From Prevotella sp. (GTDB lineage: Bacteria > Bacteroidota > Bacteroidia > Bacteroidales > Bacteroidaceae): a stretch of 64,000 nt of DNA. The stretch lies in assembly GCA_017619375.1 (NCBI GenBank), contig JAFZSL010000051.1:62001-126000 (forward strand), written 5' to 3'. The position numbers and the translations under genes are program-made. Of this stretch, positions 7,652 through 17,496 are shown piece by piece (within the stretch, counting starts at the first letter, position 1; the number at the start of each line of letters is the position of its first letter). The notes below the pieces were generated by a model. That model was not told where the DNA came from and did no database searches. It was given only the letters and a program-made list of their open reading frames with translations.

Positions 7652-8881
7652 TCATTTATTCGTATTCGGTGGTTCAGGCTTTGCCACGCTTTTCTGCATG
7701 ACAACTGCGCAAGAGGCGTCGCCAGTGACCGACATGACGGTTCGTCCCATGTCGATGATACGGTCGATGCCAGCAGCCACAGCCACGCATTCCACAGGGA
7801 TGTTGGCCGATGCAAAAACCATGGCCATCAGGGCAAGAGAGCCTCCGGGGATGCCTGGCGTGCCGATGGAAGCCACCGTGGCGGCAAAGGCGATGGCAAG
7901 ATACTGGTTGATGGTGAGGTCGATGCCGCAGCATGTCGCCATGAAGACCGATGTGGCTCCGAGATAGATGGCCACTCCATCCATGTTGATGGTGGCGCCA
8001 AGAGACAGTACAAAACTTCCGATGCTTTTGTCGACACCCAGTTTCTCCGTGCATTCCATGGAGTAAGGCAGCGTCGCCACCGATGAGTCGCTGGAGAAAG
8101 CAAACAACAAGGCGGGTTGCATCTCCTTGAGAAATTTCAATGGTGATAGCCCGCCAAGGAAATAGACGAGTGGCGAATACACGAAGAGGACATGGAGTAG
8201 GAAGCAGGAATAGGCAAGGGCGATAAGGACGGCGTATGACCCCAGTACGCTTGGACCGTTGTTGACAACCACCGGCGTCAGCATGCAGAACACGCCCACC
8301 GGTGCCACCGCCATGATATAGTAGAGCACTTTCCCCACCACATCGTTGAGGCTAAGCACCAACTTGCGTGCTGGTTCACCCTTCTCGCCCACGTGCACCA
8401 TGGCCACGCCGAACAAGATGGCGATGATAATCACCTGAATCATGGCCATGGTGCTGAGTGGTGTCAGGATGTTGTCGGGAAACATGTTGACAATCTGGTC
8501 CATGAAGGTGATTTCCGGCATGGTTACGTCCTCCCCGGTTTTCTCAATATGCAGGTTGATGGTTGGAATCCAACCTTTGACAAGGGTGGACACCACCAGT
8601 CCCAGGGTAACGGCTATCACAGTGGTGAAAGCGAAGTAAAGCACGGCGCGCAGCCCCAGTTTACCCAGTTTGCTCATGTCGTTCATCGAGAGGATTCCCG
8701 CCATGATGGAAAAGAGCACCAATGGCACTACGATGAATTTCAGCAGGTTGAGGAAGATGGTGCCAAACGGTTTGATGAATTCATTCACAAAGCCAGGATG
8801 CCCTTGTAGCAGGACGCCTGCGATGACGGCCAGCACCAAGGCGGCGGCAATCTGTGTCGTCAGTGACAGTCTAATTTTCAT
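7652..8881 (-). CDS. Dicarboxylate/amino acid:cation symporter (DAACS)
   Basis: 409 residues of the GltP/DctA/SdcS-like family (PF00375), an inner-membrane secondary transporter. The re-entrant loop HP1 motif SSDSSVATLP, TM7 NMDG, HP2 GTPGIPGGS and TM8 DMGRTVMSVTGD are all present. In most members the TM8 motif reads RTxxNVxGD; here the Asn is Ser, which sits in the sodium/substrate region. The substrate (glutamate, aspartate or a C4-dicarboxylate) cannot be decided. A possible promoter on the minus strand has CAAAAATA at 8898-8905, but its -33 CAAA (8929-8932) is at a long 23-base spacing. It converges on the barrel gene and shares its terminator. Confidence 0.88.
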   Translation of the reverse strand: MKIRLSLTTQIAAALVLAVIAGVLLQGHPGFVNEFIKPFGTIFLNLLKFIVVPLVLFSIMAGILSMNDMSKLGKLGLRAVLYFAFTTVIAVTLGLVVSTLVKGWIPTINLHIEKTGEDVTMPEITFMDQIVNMFPDNILTPLSTMAMIQVIIIAILFGVAMVHVGEKGEPARKLVLSLNDVVGKVLYYIMAVAPVGVFCMLTPVVVNNGPSVLGSYAVLIALAYSCFLLHVLFVYSPLVYFLGGLSPLKFLKEMQPALLFAFSSDSSVATLPYSMECTEKLGVDKSIGSFVLSLGATINMDGVAIYLGATSVFMATCCGIDLTINQYLAIAFAATVASIGTPGIPGGSLALMAMVFASANIPVECVAVAAGIDRIIDMGRTVMSVTGDASCAVVMQKSVAKPEPPNTNK

Positions 8882-9131
8882 GGTTGTCCATTTTTTGCAA
8901 AAATATACATGAAAGCGGATTCATAAGCCAAACGAGATGTGGGATTTGCTTCTCCTTACACTTTGGCTGAACAGAATCGCAAGATGACTTTCGTGTGATT
9001 TCCATTTTTATGATATGGCTCACCATGGCTCGACATCCACAAGATAAACTTTGTGTTTTGCCGTACCCATAATAAGCCGTATCTTTTGATGGGATAGACC
9101 CAAGCCCTGAAGGAGTGACAGGGCGCCCGCG

Positions 9132-9530
9132 TCATGATTGTTGCAAGCCGAGACGTCTACGGATGTCTTCCATCTTCTTCAACCGGTCGACGGAATAGGT
9201 TTTCCCTTGTGAGTCAACATACTCGAAGAGTGCCAAGGCACGTTCCAACAACGTCTCGCAGATGGGATAGACACGCACGTCGGCCTCGACGAAATACAGT
9301 TCGGCAAGCATCTCTGCACGGTCGATGCGTTCCTCTTCGGGAAAGCGGGACAAGCGTACTAACGCATCTTCCACGGTGGCATTTTGGAAGAATTCATACT
9401 CGCCAAGATACTGCTCATACAGTTCGTGGATGGCGTTGCTCCTGTCCTTCTCGTTCTTGATGTTCATCGCACGCGCCAAAGCTTCGAAAAAGGCACGGAT
9501 GACTCGGATGAAATAGTCTTGGTGTATCAT
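9132..9530 (-). CDS. Small helical hypothetical protein
   Basis: 132 residues, no signal peptide and no membrane segment. Predicted almost fully helical, with charged amphipathic stretches (NAIHELYEQYLGEYEFF, DRAEMLAELYFVEADVRVYPICETLLERALALFEY), a pattern like a small TPR-type or helical-bundle protein. I do not recognise the family. It starts 12 bp after the stop of the GH2 gene and is probably co-transcribed with it, although functional linkage is unproven. Confidence 0.7.
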   Translation of the reverse strand: MIHQDYFIRVIRAFFEALARAMNIKNEKDRSNAIHELYEQYLGEYEFFQNATVEDALVRLSRFPEEERIDRAEMLAELYFVEADVRVYPICETLLERALALFEYVDSQGKTYSVDRLKKMEDIRRRLGLQQS

Positions 9531-9542
9531 TTTTGTTCTCTG

Positions 9543-12500
9543 TTATTTGACCATTTTCTTGCCGTTGTGGATGTAAATCCCTTTGGGCAAGTTTGAAATC
9601 ATATCTGCGTTGTCGGCCCGTTTGCGACCTTGGATGTCATAGAGAGCCTCATCGTGGCGCGGTTGGTGGATGATGCTTCCAATGGCGTTGCTTGCAGGCG
9701 CCACTTGGATGCCGATTTCTGCCGCCGAGGTCCATTTGTTGCCGTTGATTTCCGAGAGGGCGACGAATTTGAGGTAGCGGCCTTGCTTGGGGGTGGTGAA
9801 CTTGGCCACTTGCATGGCTGTGGTGTTCTTGAATTCACCTTTTGCCGCCGGCGTGCCCCAGTTCTGTCCATCGGTGCTGACATATACCTCGTAGGCTTTG
9901 ACCATTCCGTTTTGGTTGCCATCGGTCCTTCCGTTGTAGGTGAAGGCCGAAACGTTGTAGGTGTTCACCATGTCGACGATGAGGGTGTGCGGACAGGCTG
10001 GCTCCGTACCCCAGTATTCCGTATGCCAGAAGGTGGAGAGGTTGTTGTCGAAGGCCAGTCGTGCCTCGTTGCCGCTATGTTGGCTGTCGGCGCTCACCAA
10101 CCTCCACACGCTCTTGTTGACATAGTAGTCGAAATCGTATTCCATCGATGGACTGTCCATCATCCCCTCCTTGGTGCAATAAGCCATGATGTGGCATGGC
10201 TCGTCATGCTTGAAGGAGGCGGTGTAGTTGATGAAATCCCCTCCGTCGATGCTGTAATAGATGGTGGCCCCCTGTGTGGGCGTGGTCATCACGATGTATC
10301 CTGTGGAGGCCCGTTTGACATCCACCGGTTGGCACACCGGCATGGCAACCCTTGCCATCTGTGCGACATCGCAATCCGGTGTCAATGGTCTGATGATGAA
10401 CCTGAAGGCGGTGTTCTCCGCTTTCAATTCGTATTTGTCCAACACATCAGGTCCGCAACTGGCGTTCCCCAGTCCTCGTGTGGCGGCATCGAGTGAGACG
10501 ACGGTGTTCTCACAAGTCTTGAATTGGTAGGTGTGTTTGCTCCTGTTGTCACGGTTGGTGTAGTTGTCCTCCGGTCGGAAATGCACGGCGGAGGCCGCCA
10601 TCTGGTCAGGAGCGATGAAGAGCATCCCTCGTCCCTCCTGGTCGGTGAGCGCCATCCATCTGACGTCTTGCTTCGTGCCGTGCTCCTGCGGCAGGATGTA
10701 CTCCTCATATTGGTCGGTGACGGTGCTTTGGTAAATAGCAGGAAGACAGGCCTCCTTGCGGTCGCGGTAACTATCCCATGGACCACGTCCGAACCATGCT
10801 AGTTGTTCCATGGCCTTAGGCATTTCCAGTTTGAACCCCATCTTGGGCAGGATGGCCCCTGTGGCACTTGGTTGGATGAAAGCATTGGTCATCACGGTGC
10901 CGTCGGCGCATACGATGAAGGACAGGCTGACATCGAATTTCGTATTGTTCAGACCTGTGTAGGTGCTATTCATGGTGACGTTCACCGTCTTTCCGTCTTC
11001 ACTTTTCACATATTCGGCGGAGGTGCCCTTCACCGACAGTTTCCTCAGTCCCATGTTGTCCCACGAACTCGACTGTCTCCCGTCGTTGTCGGTGGGCAGC
11101 CTGAAGACGTTGAGCAACAGAGGCTTGCTCATCATCTCCACCCCTTCGTACTGGTAATTGTACAAGGTGCTATAAGTCTTGTTGAAGGTAGCCTTGAAGG
11201 TGGCGTTGCCGACAGTGATGGTGGTTGCGGCTTCCTCCACTTGCAGATTGTCGCATCCATCCAGTTCTACAAGGTCGAACATAGGCTTGTCGGCCTCGTG
11301 CACGTTCAGGCGCTCTTCCGCCACCACATATCCCGCCTTGGCCCATGGCGTGTCTTGCTTGAGGGCGGCGGTGAAATGGAGGAATGCCTCCTTGGATTTG
11401 TTAATCGTATCCAGGGCAGAGAGGTCGATGGTGATTTGCACGCTGTCTGCCGGGTTGACCACTTGTGTGATTTCCCCCGTGGAGAGTTGGTTGCCCTCTT
11501 CGTCTACAAGTTCGTAGCGCACGTCATAGCACGAACTGTTCAGGAAGGCCAATTTGTTTTTCACCCAGAATCGTGAGGCTTGGTTCTTCATGGGTTTGAA
11601 CTCCAGCGGCTGATAGATTTTCTTGGTGTTGTATGACTTGGCGGTGAGGCTCCAGTCGGGGTGCACCAGTCCGTTGATGCAGAAATTGCCATCGTTGGGG
11701 TTGTCGCCGAAGTCGCCACCATAGGCCCAGTATTCTATTCCTGCCGCTGTCTTGGTGAGCAGGCCCTGGTCTTTGAAGTCCCAGATGAACTCGCCGGTGA
11801 GGCAGGGGTATTTCTCATAGAGGTTGAACATGTCCCTGACATTTCCCATGGCATTTCCCATGGAGTGGCTGTTCTCGCATTGGATGTGAGGTTTCTGTCC
11901 GCTCTGTCCCTGTCTTGAAGAGCCTATCCAATTGATGGTCTCGTAACTGGCGTACATCGTGCTTGACACATCAGCGTAGTCGCTGTTCCCCTCGTAATGG
12001 GTGAGTCGGGTCTTGTCGAGGTTTTTGATGGCTTCACCCACATATTTGAAATTGATGCCGTTTCCCGACTCATTGCCGAAGGACCAGATGAAGATGCAAG
12101 GGTGATTGCGCATCCATCTCACATGGTTGGTTGAGCGTTCCACCATCGCCGGCCGGAAGAGTTCCAACGAGGAGAGTTTCTGATGGGCATGACATTCCAC
12201 GTCGGCTTCTGCCAGGACATACAGTCCATACTTGTCGCAGAGGTCGTAGAAGACAGGGTCGTTGGGATAGTGCGACGTCCTTACTGCATTGATGTTGAGG
12301 CGTTTCATGGTCTTGATGTCCTCCTCTATCTCCGCATCGGAGATGGCCCTGCCGTTGACGGGGCTGAAGTCGTGCCTGTTGACGCCATGGAAAACCATTC
12401 TCTTGCCGTTGATGGTGAGAGCGCCGTCGGCTCTGATGGCCACTTCCTTGAATCCCACCTTTCCACCGCGGATGTCGATGGTGTTGCCCTCGCTGTCTTT

Positions 12501-13523
12501 CAAGACCAATACGAGGTCATAGAGGTTGGGCTCCTCCGCGCTCCATTTCAAGGGGTTCGTCACATCCATGTCGATGCTCAACTCGGCATCGCCTTCCACT
12601 TGTTTCTCCTTCGAAGCCACCACGGCACCGTCCTTTTGGATGCGAGCCTCCACCTTGCCGCCGGCGACATCATCCGCACCTGAGAGCGTCACTTTGACAT
12701 TGGCTTTCGCGTTGACGTAGCGGGTGTCCAGGTCGGTGGTGAAGAAATAGTCGCGTATTTGGCTCTTGGGTGCCGACCAGAGGAAACAGTGCCGCTGTAT
12801 GCCTGTCAGTCGCCAGTAATCCTGGCATTCGAGGAACGAACCGCTGGTGAAGCGGTATACCTGCAGTGCCATGGTGTTCTCCCCTTGTTCAAGATACGGA
12901 GTGATGTTGAATTCTGAAGGTAGGTAGGAATCCTCGCTGTATCCCACTCTCTGTCCGTTGACCCAGAGGTAGTATCCGTGTCCCACGCCGTTGAACCTCA
13001 CATAGACTTCTCGTCCCTCCCACGATTCTGGCATGATGAAGGTGCGCCGGTAGGTGCCCACGGGGTTGGGCATGGAACTGTTGTAGGTGAACCATCCGGG
13101 TCTGCTGGCCATCACGCTGTAGTTGGACTCGTTGAAGGAGAAGGGATAGGCCACGTTGCAATACAAGGGTTTGTCCCAGGCCTTGCCATGGTTCAGTCCC
13201 CACACCTGCCAACTCGATGGCACGTCGATGTCGGTCCAGGTCGCGTCGTTGTAGTCTTTTTCACACCACGAGTTGGACAGGGCGTTGGGTGTTTTCACCC
13301 AGTAGAATTTCCATTTTCCGTCGAGCGACAGGTAATAGGGTGACGATGTGATGTCGTTGTTGTTCACATCGGCCTCCGTGGCAAATGGAATGCCGGTGGT
13401 GTGTGCCAGTTCGCGGTTGACGCTGGTGATGTGTGGGTCGTCCCATTCCGAGCCGGTTTGGGCGAAAGTGTGACAAGTGGCCAGGAAGGCTGCAGCCAGC
13501 AGAAGTGCTTTGTTTTTGTTCAT
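9543..13523 (-). CDS. Secreted GH2 beta-galactosidase with C-terminal sorting tail
   Basis: 1326 residues. Signal peptide 1-21 (ends TFAQ). The LacZ-like GH2 order follows: sugar-binding jelly roll, immunoglobulin-like domain, TIM barrel, then a beta-galactosidase small-chain domain around residues 750-1030. The acid/base is E485 (WSFGNESG) and the nucleophile E550 (QCENSHSMGN). After this come a short chitobiase-like segment, a discoidin/F5-8C-type domain (about 1130-1280) and a tail (LYDIQGRKR, LPKGIYIHNGKKMVK) that resembles a type IX secretion sorting signal. It should act at the cell surface on beta-galactosides such as galactan or xyloglucan side chains. LacZ itself is 1024 residues; the excess is the C-terminal additions. 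No own promoter was found; it may be read from the flotillin promoter upstream. Confidence 0.9.
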   Translation of the reverse strand: MNKNKALLLAAAFLATCHTFAQTGSEWDDPHITSVNRELAHTTGIPFATEADVNNNDITSSPYYLSLDGKWKFYWVKTPNALSNSWCEKDYNDATWTDIDVPSSWQVWGLNHGKAWDKPLYCNVAYPFSFNESNYSVMASRPGWFTYNSSMPNPVGTYRRTFIMPESWEGREVYVRFNGVGHGYYLWVNGQRVGYSEDSYLPSEFNITPYLEQGENTMALQVYRFTSGSFLECQDYWRLTGIQRHCFLWSAPKSQIRDYFFTTDLDTRYVNAKANVKVTLSGADDVAGGKVEARIQKDGAVVASKEKQVEGDAELSIDMDVTNPLKWSAEEPNLYDLVLVLKDSEGNTIDIRGGKVGFKEVAIRADGALTINGKRMVFHGVNRHDFSPVNGRAISDAEIEEDIKTMKRLNINAVRTSHYPNDPVFYDLCDKYGLYVLAEADVECHAHQKLSSLELFRPAMVERSTNHVRWMRNHPCIFIWSFGNESGNGINFKYVGEAIKNLDKTRLTHYEGNSDYADVSSTMYASYETINWIGSSRQGQSGQKPHIQCENSHSMGNAMGNVRDMFNLYEKYPCLTGEFIWDFKDQGLLTKTAAGIEYWAYGGDFGDNPNDGNFCINGLVHPDWSLTAKSYNTKKIYQPLEFKPMKNQASRFWVKNKLAFLNSSCYDVRYELVDEEGNQLSTGEITQVVNPADSVQITIDLSALDTINKSKEAFLHFTAALKQDTPWAKAGYVVAEERLNVHEADKPMFDLVELDGCDNLQVEEAATTITVGNATFKATFNKTYSTLYNYQYEGVEMMSKPLLLNVFRLPTDNDGRQSSSWDNMGLRKLSVKGTSAEYVKSEDGKTVNVTMNSTYTGLNNTKFDVSLSFIVCADGTVMTNAFIQPSATGAILPKMGFKLEMPKAMEQLAWFGRGPWDSYRDRKEACLPAIYQSTVTDQYEEYILPQEHGTKQDVRWMALTDQEGRGMLFIAPDQMAASAVHFRPEDNYTNRDNRSKHTYQFKTCENTVVSLDAATRGLGNASCGPDVLDKYELKAENTAFRFIIRPLTPDCDVAQMARVAMPVCQPVDVKRASTGYIVMTTPTQGATIYYSIDGGDFINYTASFKHDEPCHIMAYCTKEGMMDSPSMEYDFDYYVNKSVWRLVSADSQHSGNEARLAFDNNLSTFWHTEYWGTEPACPHTLIVDMVNTYNVSAFTYNGRTDGNQNGMVKAYEVYVSTDGQNWGTPAAKGEFKNTTAMQVAKFTTPKQGRYLKFVALSEINGNKWTSAAEIGIQVAPASNAIGSIIHQPRHDEALYDIQGRKRADNADMISNLPKGIYIHNGKKMVK

Positions 13524-13554
13524 TGTTGGTGGTTTTGTGAGAGGGTAGGATGTT

Positions 13555-13608
13555 CTAGGAAAACAAGTCCTCCTAGGAAAACTAGTCCCCCTAGGAAAAC
13601 TAGAAAAA
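13555..13608. repeat. 18-bp direct repeats rich in CTAG
   Basis: CTAGGAAAACTAGTCC-type units begin at 13555, 13573 and 13591, exactly 18 bp apart, with a partial fourth (AACTAGT). They contain the palindromes CCTAGG and ACTAGT. They fill the 130-bp gap between the flotillin and GH2 genes. Role unknown; possibly a binding array or slippage product. Confidence 0.6.
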
Positions 13609-13653
13609 CTAGTAATCCCAGGGTTCTTAGGAGAGTGATGCGTCAGTAGATGG

Positions 13654-15153
13654 CTATTCTTTGACGATGCCGTCTACGACGTCTTGTGCGTTGTCGTTGA
13701 GGTTGATGTTGCGGGTTGTTGCAGCCTCGATGGTGCCGGCGCGCATGATGTCTGCCATGTCCACTCCCGTGGCCGACTTGATGACGTCGAAGGCTTGCTT
13801 GATGGCCACCGGCACATTGCCCGAGAGTGCTGAGATGCCACCCCCGTTTCCATCGCCACTGCTGCTGTAGATGTTGACATCCTTGATGGCGCTGATGGGT
13901 TTCGCCACGTTCTCGACGATTTGCGGCAGCACCTCGATCATCATCTGTGCCACGGCAGCGCTGTTGTATTTCTTGTAGGCCTCGGCCTTCTTGTCCATGG
14001 CCTGAGCCTCGGCCTCACCTTTCTTAAGGATGGCGTAAGCCTCAGCCTCGCCTTTTGCCTTGATACCCTCGGCCTCCTGCTCGAGTTGGTAACGTGTGGC
14101 GTCGGAAGCAGCGTTCTGTGCCAATGCTTTCTGTTCCGCCTCATAGCGTTGTGCCTCAGCGATGCGTTTGCGTTGCTCGAGGTCGGCCTCGGCATTCTTC
14201 TGCACCTGGTATTTGTCGGCATCGGCCTTTTTCTCCACCTCGGCGGCGAGTTGGTTGATACGGATTTCGATTTGCTCCTTGGAGAGCACCTGCTCACGTC
14301 TCGTCTTCTCGATTTGTGCCTCGACGGTCTTGATGTTGATGGTTTTCTGCTGTTCCTGCTGTTGGATGGAGTAGGCGGCGTCGGCGTCGGCCTGTGCAGT
14401 ATCAGCCTGTTGCTTGAGTGCCGCTCTCTTCAGGGCGAGGTCGTTGTTCTTGATGGCGATGGCGGTGTCGGCATCCACACGGGCGTCGTTGGCGTCCCTG
14501 TCGGCGTGTGCCACCTGTATCTTCACGTCACGCTCGGCATTGGCGCGGTTGATGGAAGCGTCCTTTTTGATTTTTGCCGTATTGTCAGCACCGAGGTCGT
14601 GGATGAGTCCTTCCTTGTCGGTGACATTCTGGATGTTGCAACTGATGATTTCGATGCCGAGTTTGTTCATGTCGGGCGAGGCTTTCATCATCACCTGGTC
14701 GGAGAAGCCGTCACGGTCGGTGTTGAGCGACCTGAGGTCGAGCGTTCCAATGATTTCACGCATGTTGCCTTGCAGTGAGTCTTGCAGTTGCTCTGCAATC
14801 TCGTTGGGCGACATGTTGAGGAAGTTCTTGGCGGCAAGCCTTGTGCCTTCCGATGTCGGTGTCACCCTGATTTTGGCCACGGCGTCCACGTCGACGTTGA
14901 TGAAGTCGTTGGTGGGTACGCTCTCCTCCGTCTTGATGTCCACGGTGATTTGTCCAAGGTACACTTTGTCAAGCCGCTCGAAGAACGGAATCCTGAAACC
15001 GCCGGAACCGATGAGTACGCGAGGCTCCTTGCTGAGTCCTGAGATGATGAAGGCGTAGGATGGTGGTGCCTTGACATAGGAAAGCATGATGAAGATGACA
15101 AGGAACGCAATAGCCGCTCCGATGATGAAGTAAAGTGTGTAGTCCGCAATCAT
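13654..15153 (-). CDS. Flotillin-like SPFH protein
   Basis: 499 residues. One N-terminal transmembrane segment (residues 5-27), then an SPFH/Band 7 domain (about 30-210), then a long Ala/Glu/Lys coiled coil (about 215-420) with repeated AEAxA heptads such as KGEAEAYAILKKGEAEAQAMDKKAEAYKKY, as in YqiK/FloT flotillins. These oligomerise at the inner membrane and organise membrane microdomains. The usual NfeD-like partner gene is not adjacent. The leftward CDS is followed after 130 bp by the GH2 gene. Confidence 0.88.
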   Translation of the reverse strand: MIADYTLYFIIGAAIAFLVIFIMLSYVKAPPSYAFIISGLSKEPRVLIGSGGFRIPFFERLDKVYLGQITVDIKTEESVPTNDFINVDVDAVAKIRVTPTSEGTRLAAKNFLNMSPNEIAEQLQDSLQGNMREIIGTLDLRSLNTDRDGFSDQVMMKASPDMNKLGIEIISCNIQNVTDKEGLIHDLGADNTAKIKKDASINRANAERDVKIQVAHADRDANDARVDADTAIAIKNNDLALKRAALKQQADTAQADADAAYSIQQQEQQKTINIKTVEAQIEKTRREQVLSKEQIEIRINQLAAEVEKKADADKYQVQKNAEADLEQRKRIAEAQRYEAEQKALAQNAASDATRYQLEQEAEGIKAKGEAEAYAILKKGEAEAQAMDKKAEAYKKYNSAAVAQMMIEVLPQIVENVAKPISAIKDVNIYSSSGDGNGGGISALSGNVPVAIKQAFDVIKSATGVDMADIMRAGTIEAATTRNINLNDNAQDVVDGIVKE

Positions 15154-15229
15154 AATTCTTGGATGATTAAATAATAATGTGAATAGCTGTAATAATTTGA
15201 GTGTTCGTTATATTGTTATAAATGGTGTA

Positions 15230-15261
15230 CAAATGTAATTACTTTTTTTTGATTTTACAAC
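15230..15261 (-). promoter_or_regulatory. Promoter of flotillin gene
   Basis: On the minus strand, GTTG (15258-15261), a 20-base spacer and TACATTTG (15230-15237). The -33 box differs from TTTG at one base. Confidence 0.5.
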
Positions 15262-15419
15262 ATTTGACATGAGTTTTTTCATGGAAAAGGGGTGTTTGAG
15301 AGCGACTTCAAGGATGTAGTTTTTTCCTAAGGGAAGAAATGCAACATCCACTTGACACTTTTCCTTTTGTAACATATGCTATTCATGTTGTATCATTGGC
15401 AAAACTCATTAAAAGTGTG

Positions 15420-15451
15420 TTTGGAATAATTGCGGACAATTTGTAAATTTG
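15420..15451 (+). promoter_or_regulatory. Promoter of GH43 operon
   Basis: TTTG (15420-15423), a 20-base spacer and TAAATTTG (15444-15451), a full match to the Bacteroidetes consensus. Transcription would begin near 15458, 20 bases before the ATG at 15478. Confidence 0.75.
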
Positions 15452-15477
15452 CGTATCAATCTGCATTATATTCATAT

Positions 15478-17487
15478 ATGAAGAAAGAACTATCATTACT
15501 CCTCTTAGGGTTGCCTCTCGCGTTGTCGGCACAGAATCCGATCATCCGCGACCAATACACGGCAGACCCTACAGCACGTGTGTTCAACAACAAGGTTTAC
15601 TTGTATCCATCCCACGACATCCTGCCTCCTGAAGGGCAGCGTCAGGATTGGTTCTGTATGGAAGATTACCATGTGTTCTCCTCGGAGAACCTGACCGACT
15701 GGACAGACCATGGTGTGATTGTCACTCAGAACAAAGTGCCTTGGGTGAGACCTAACTCCTATTCCATGTGGGCGCCAGACTGCGTTTACAGGAACGGAAA
15801 GTACTATTTCTATTTCCCGTCGGCTCCTGCTCAAGGCCGGGGTGGCTTTGCCGTGGGTGTGGCTATCGCCGACAGCCCGGAAGGTCCGTTCATTCCTGAG
15901 CCAGAACCTATCAAGGGCATCAACGGCATCGACCCTTGCGTGCTTCAGGCATCCGACGGCAATTCCTACATTTTCTGGGGCAATGGCCGTTGCGCCAAAC
16001 TCAAGGATAACATGAAGGAACTCGCCGATGACAATCCCAAGGAAACGGTCAAATGGGGCGAACGCGAGATGGAGATGGTGGGTGTCAACTGTCTTAAAGA
16101 CCTGCCCAACCGCCAGGCGGAAGGACCCTTTGCCTTTGAGTACAACGGCAACTATTATCTGACGTATCCATATGTAAGGGAAAACACCGAAGTCCTCGGA
16201 TACGCAATGAGCAAGAATCCGATGGGACCCTACGAATACAAGGGACTGATCATGGCAGAGCATCCCAATGGCTGCTGGACCAACCACCACAGTTTCATCA
16301 ATTACAAGGGCCAATGGTATCTCTTCTATCACAGCAACGACTACTCTCCCAATGACGACAAGCGTCGCAGCGCCCGGATAGAGAAGGTGACGTTCAATGC
16401 CGACGGCACCATCCAGGAGGTGAAGGAGACGATGCGTGGCGTGGGTGTCAACGCCGCCACGGAGAAAATCGACGTCGACAGATACAGCACCGCCAGCGAT
16501 GGCGTGACGACGCAGTTCGTGGACACCACCCGCAGGTTCAACGGCTGGTATGCAACCCTTCCTGCAAAAGGCAGTTGGCTGAAGTATGATGATGTGGACT
16601 TCTCCGTCCTTTCCGGCAGCGACGCCTATGTCATCGTGAATGTCCGTGCCAACGACAACACGTCTCTCTGTCTCCGTGAGGGCAGCGCCACAGGAAAGGT
16701 GCTCGCCAATATCGACGTGACAGTGAAGAGCGAGATGGGCCAGTTCCGCCGCGATATGAGCGGTCAATGGCTCACGCTGACCGCTCCTCTGGCTTATGCC
16801 CCCAAGGGCGTGGCCAACCTGGTGGTCACCAGCGAGGGGGATGGCGTGGAAATCAATTGGGTGCAGTTCAAGAACCGCCCGAAATACTTCTCACCCGTGG
16901 GAAAAGCCGCCGCTCCTGCCAAACCCGACGTCAACGGCTTCATTCGTCGCTGGATGCTTCTGGAGCCAATCAAGCAGGACATCCGTTCCAACACCGTGTT
17001 CACCGACACTTGGCTGCGTGACGTGTTCTCGAAGACCTATTTCAAGAATCAGATGACGGTGCTGCCTAAAGACGGCCAGACGGTGAAGGTGGACAAGCAG
17101 ACGCTCGCATGGCGCTACCTTGACAGCGAGAACTACAATGTGAAGCTCTTCCGCTTTGCTGAGAAATATGGCGACCAGACCTATGGTTCACTCTTCTGGG
17201 GCGTGACGGTCATCGACTGCCCCGAGGGCATGGAGAATGTCCGCCTTGCCGCCGGCAGCAACGGAGCTTCGATGTGGTGGCTGAACGGCGAGGAGGTCTT
17301 GCTGCTCTCCGGCGACCGCCGCATGGTTGAGGACGACGGCATGTCAGCCCGCCTTACCTTGAAACCCGGCCGCAACATCCTGCGCTGCTCCGTTGTCAAC
17401 GGTCCCGGCCTTAGCGACTTCTGCGTCCGCTTCCTCGACGAGAAAGGAAATCCTGTAACCGACAAATTATCCATCATAGCACCGTAA
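15478..17487 (+). CDS. Secreted GH43 glycosidase with beta-sandwich domains
   Basis: 669 residues. Signal peptide 1-19 (ends LSAQ). Five-bladed GH43 propeller at about 22-320 with all three acids visible: base D30 (TADPTA), pKa modulator D152 (GIDPCV), acid E215 (AEGPFAFEY). Residues 340-480 look like a CBM6-type sandwich (FNGWYATLPAKGSWLKYDDVDF). The C-terminal 170 residues form another beta-rich module of unknown type (GSNGASMWWLNGEEV). The expected role is release of xylose or arabinose from (arabino)xylan; linkage specificity is not readable. The next GH43 gene starts 9 bp after the stop, so the two form an operon. The start at 15478 was chosen because the signal peptide begins there and the promoter overlaps the upstream ATG at 15430. 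Confidence 0.88.
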   Translation: MKKELSLLLLGLPLALSAQNPIIRDQYTADPTARVFNNKVYLYPSHDILPPEGQRQDWFCMEDYHVFSSENLTDWTDHGVIVTQNKVPWVRPNSYSMWAPDCVYRNGKYYFYFPSAPAQGRGGFAVGVAIADSPEGPFIPEPEPIKGINGIDPCVLQASDGNSYIFWGNGRCAKLKDNMKELADDNPKETVKWGEREMEMVGVNCLKDLPNRQAEGPFAFEYNGNYYLTYPYVRENTEVLGYAMSKNPMGPYEYKGLIMAEHPNGCWTNHHSFINYKGQWYLFYHSNDYSPNDDKRRSARIEKVTFNADGTIQEVKETMRGVGVNAATEKIDVDRYSTASDGVTTQFVDTTRRFNGWYATLPAKGSWLKYDDVDFSVLSGSDAYVIVNVRANDNTSLCLREGSATGKVLANIDVTVKSEMGQFRRDMSGQWLTLTAPLAYAPKGVANLVVTSEGDGVEINWVQFKNRPKYFSPVGKAAAPAKPDVNGFIRRWMLLEPIKQDIRSNTVFTDTWLRDVFSKTYFKNQMTVLPKDGQTVKVDKQTLAWRYLDSENYNVKLFRFAEKYGDQTYGSLFWGVTVIDCPEGMENVRLAAGSNGASMWWLNGEEVLLLSGDRRMVEDDGMSARLTLKPGRNILRCSVVNGPGLSDFCVRFLDEKGNPVTDKLSIIAP

Positions 17488-17496
17488 ATCATCCTT

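Larger units (their letters stand above)
15154..15477. other. Divergent intergenic region with two promoters
   Basis: AT-rich spacer between the leftward flotillin and the rightward GH43 gene. Apart from the two promoters listed separately I see no gene, repeat or RNA structure in it. Confidence 0.5.

Noticed and set aside
9104-9124. GCCCTG/CAGGGC hairpin after the small helical gene
   Set aside because: Six-base stem without a T run; not a convincing terminator.
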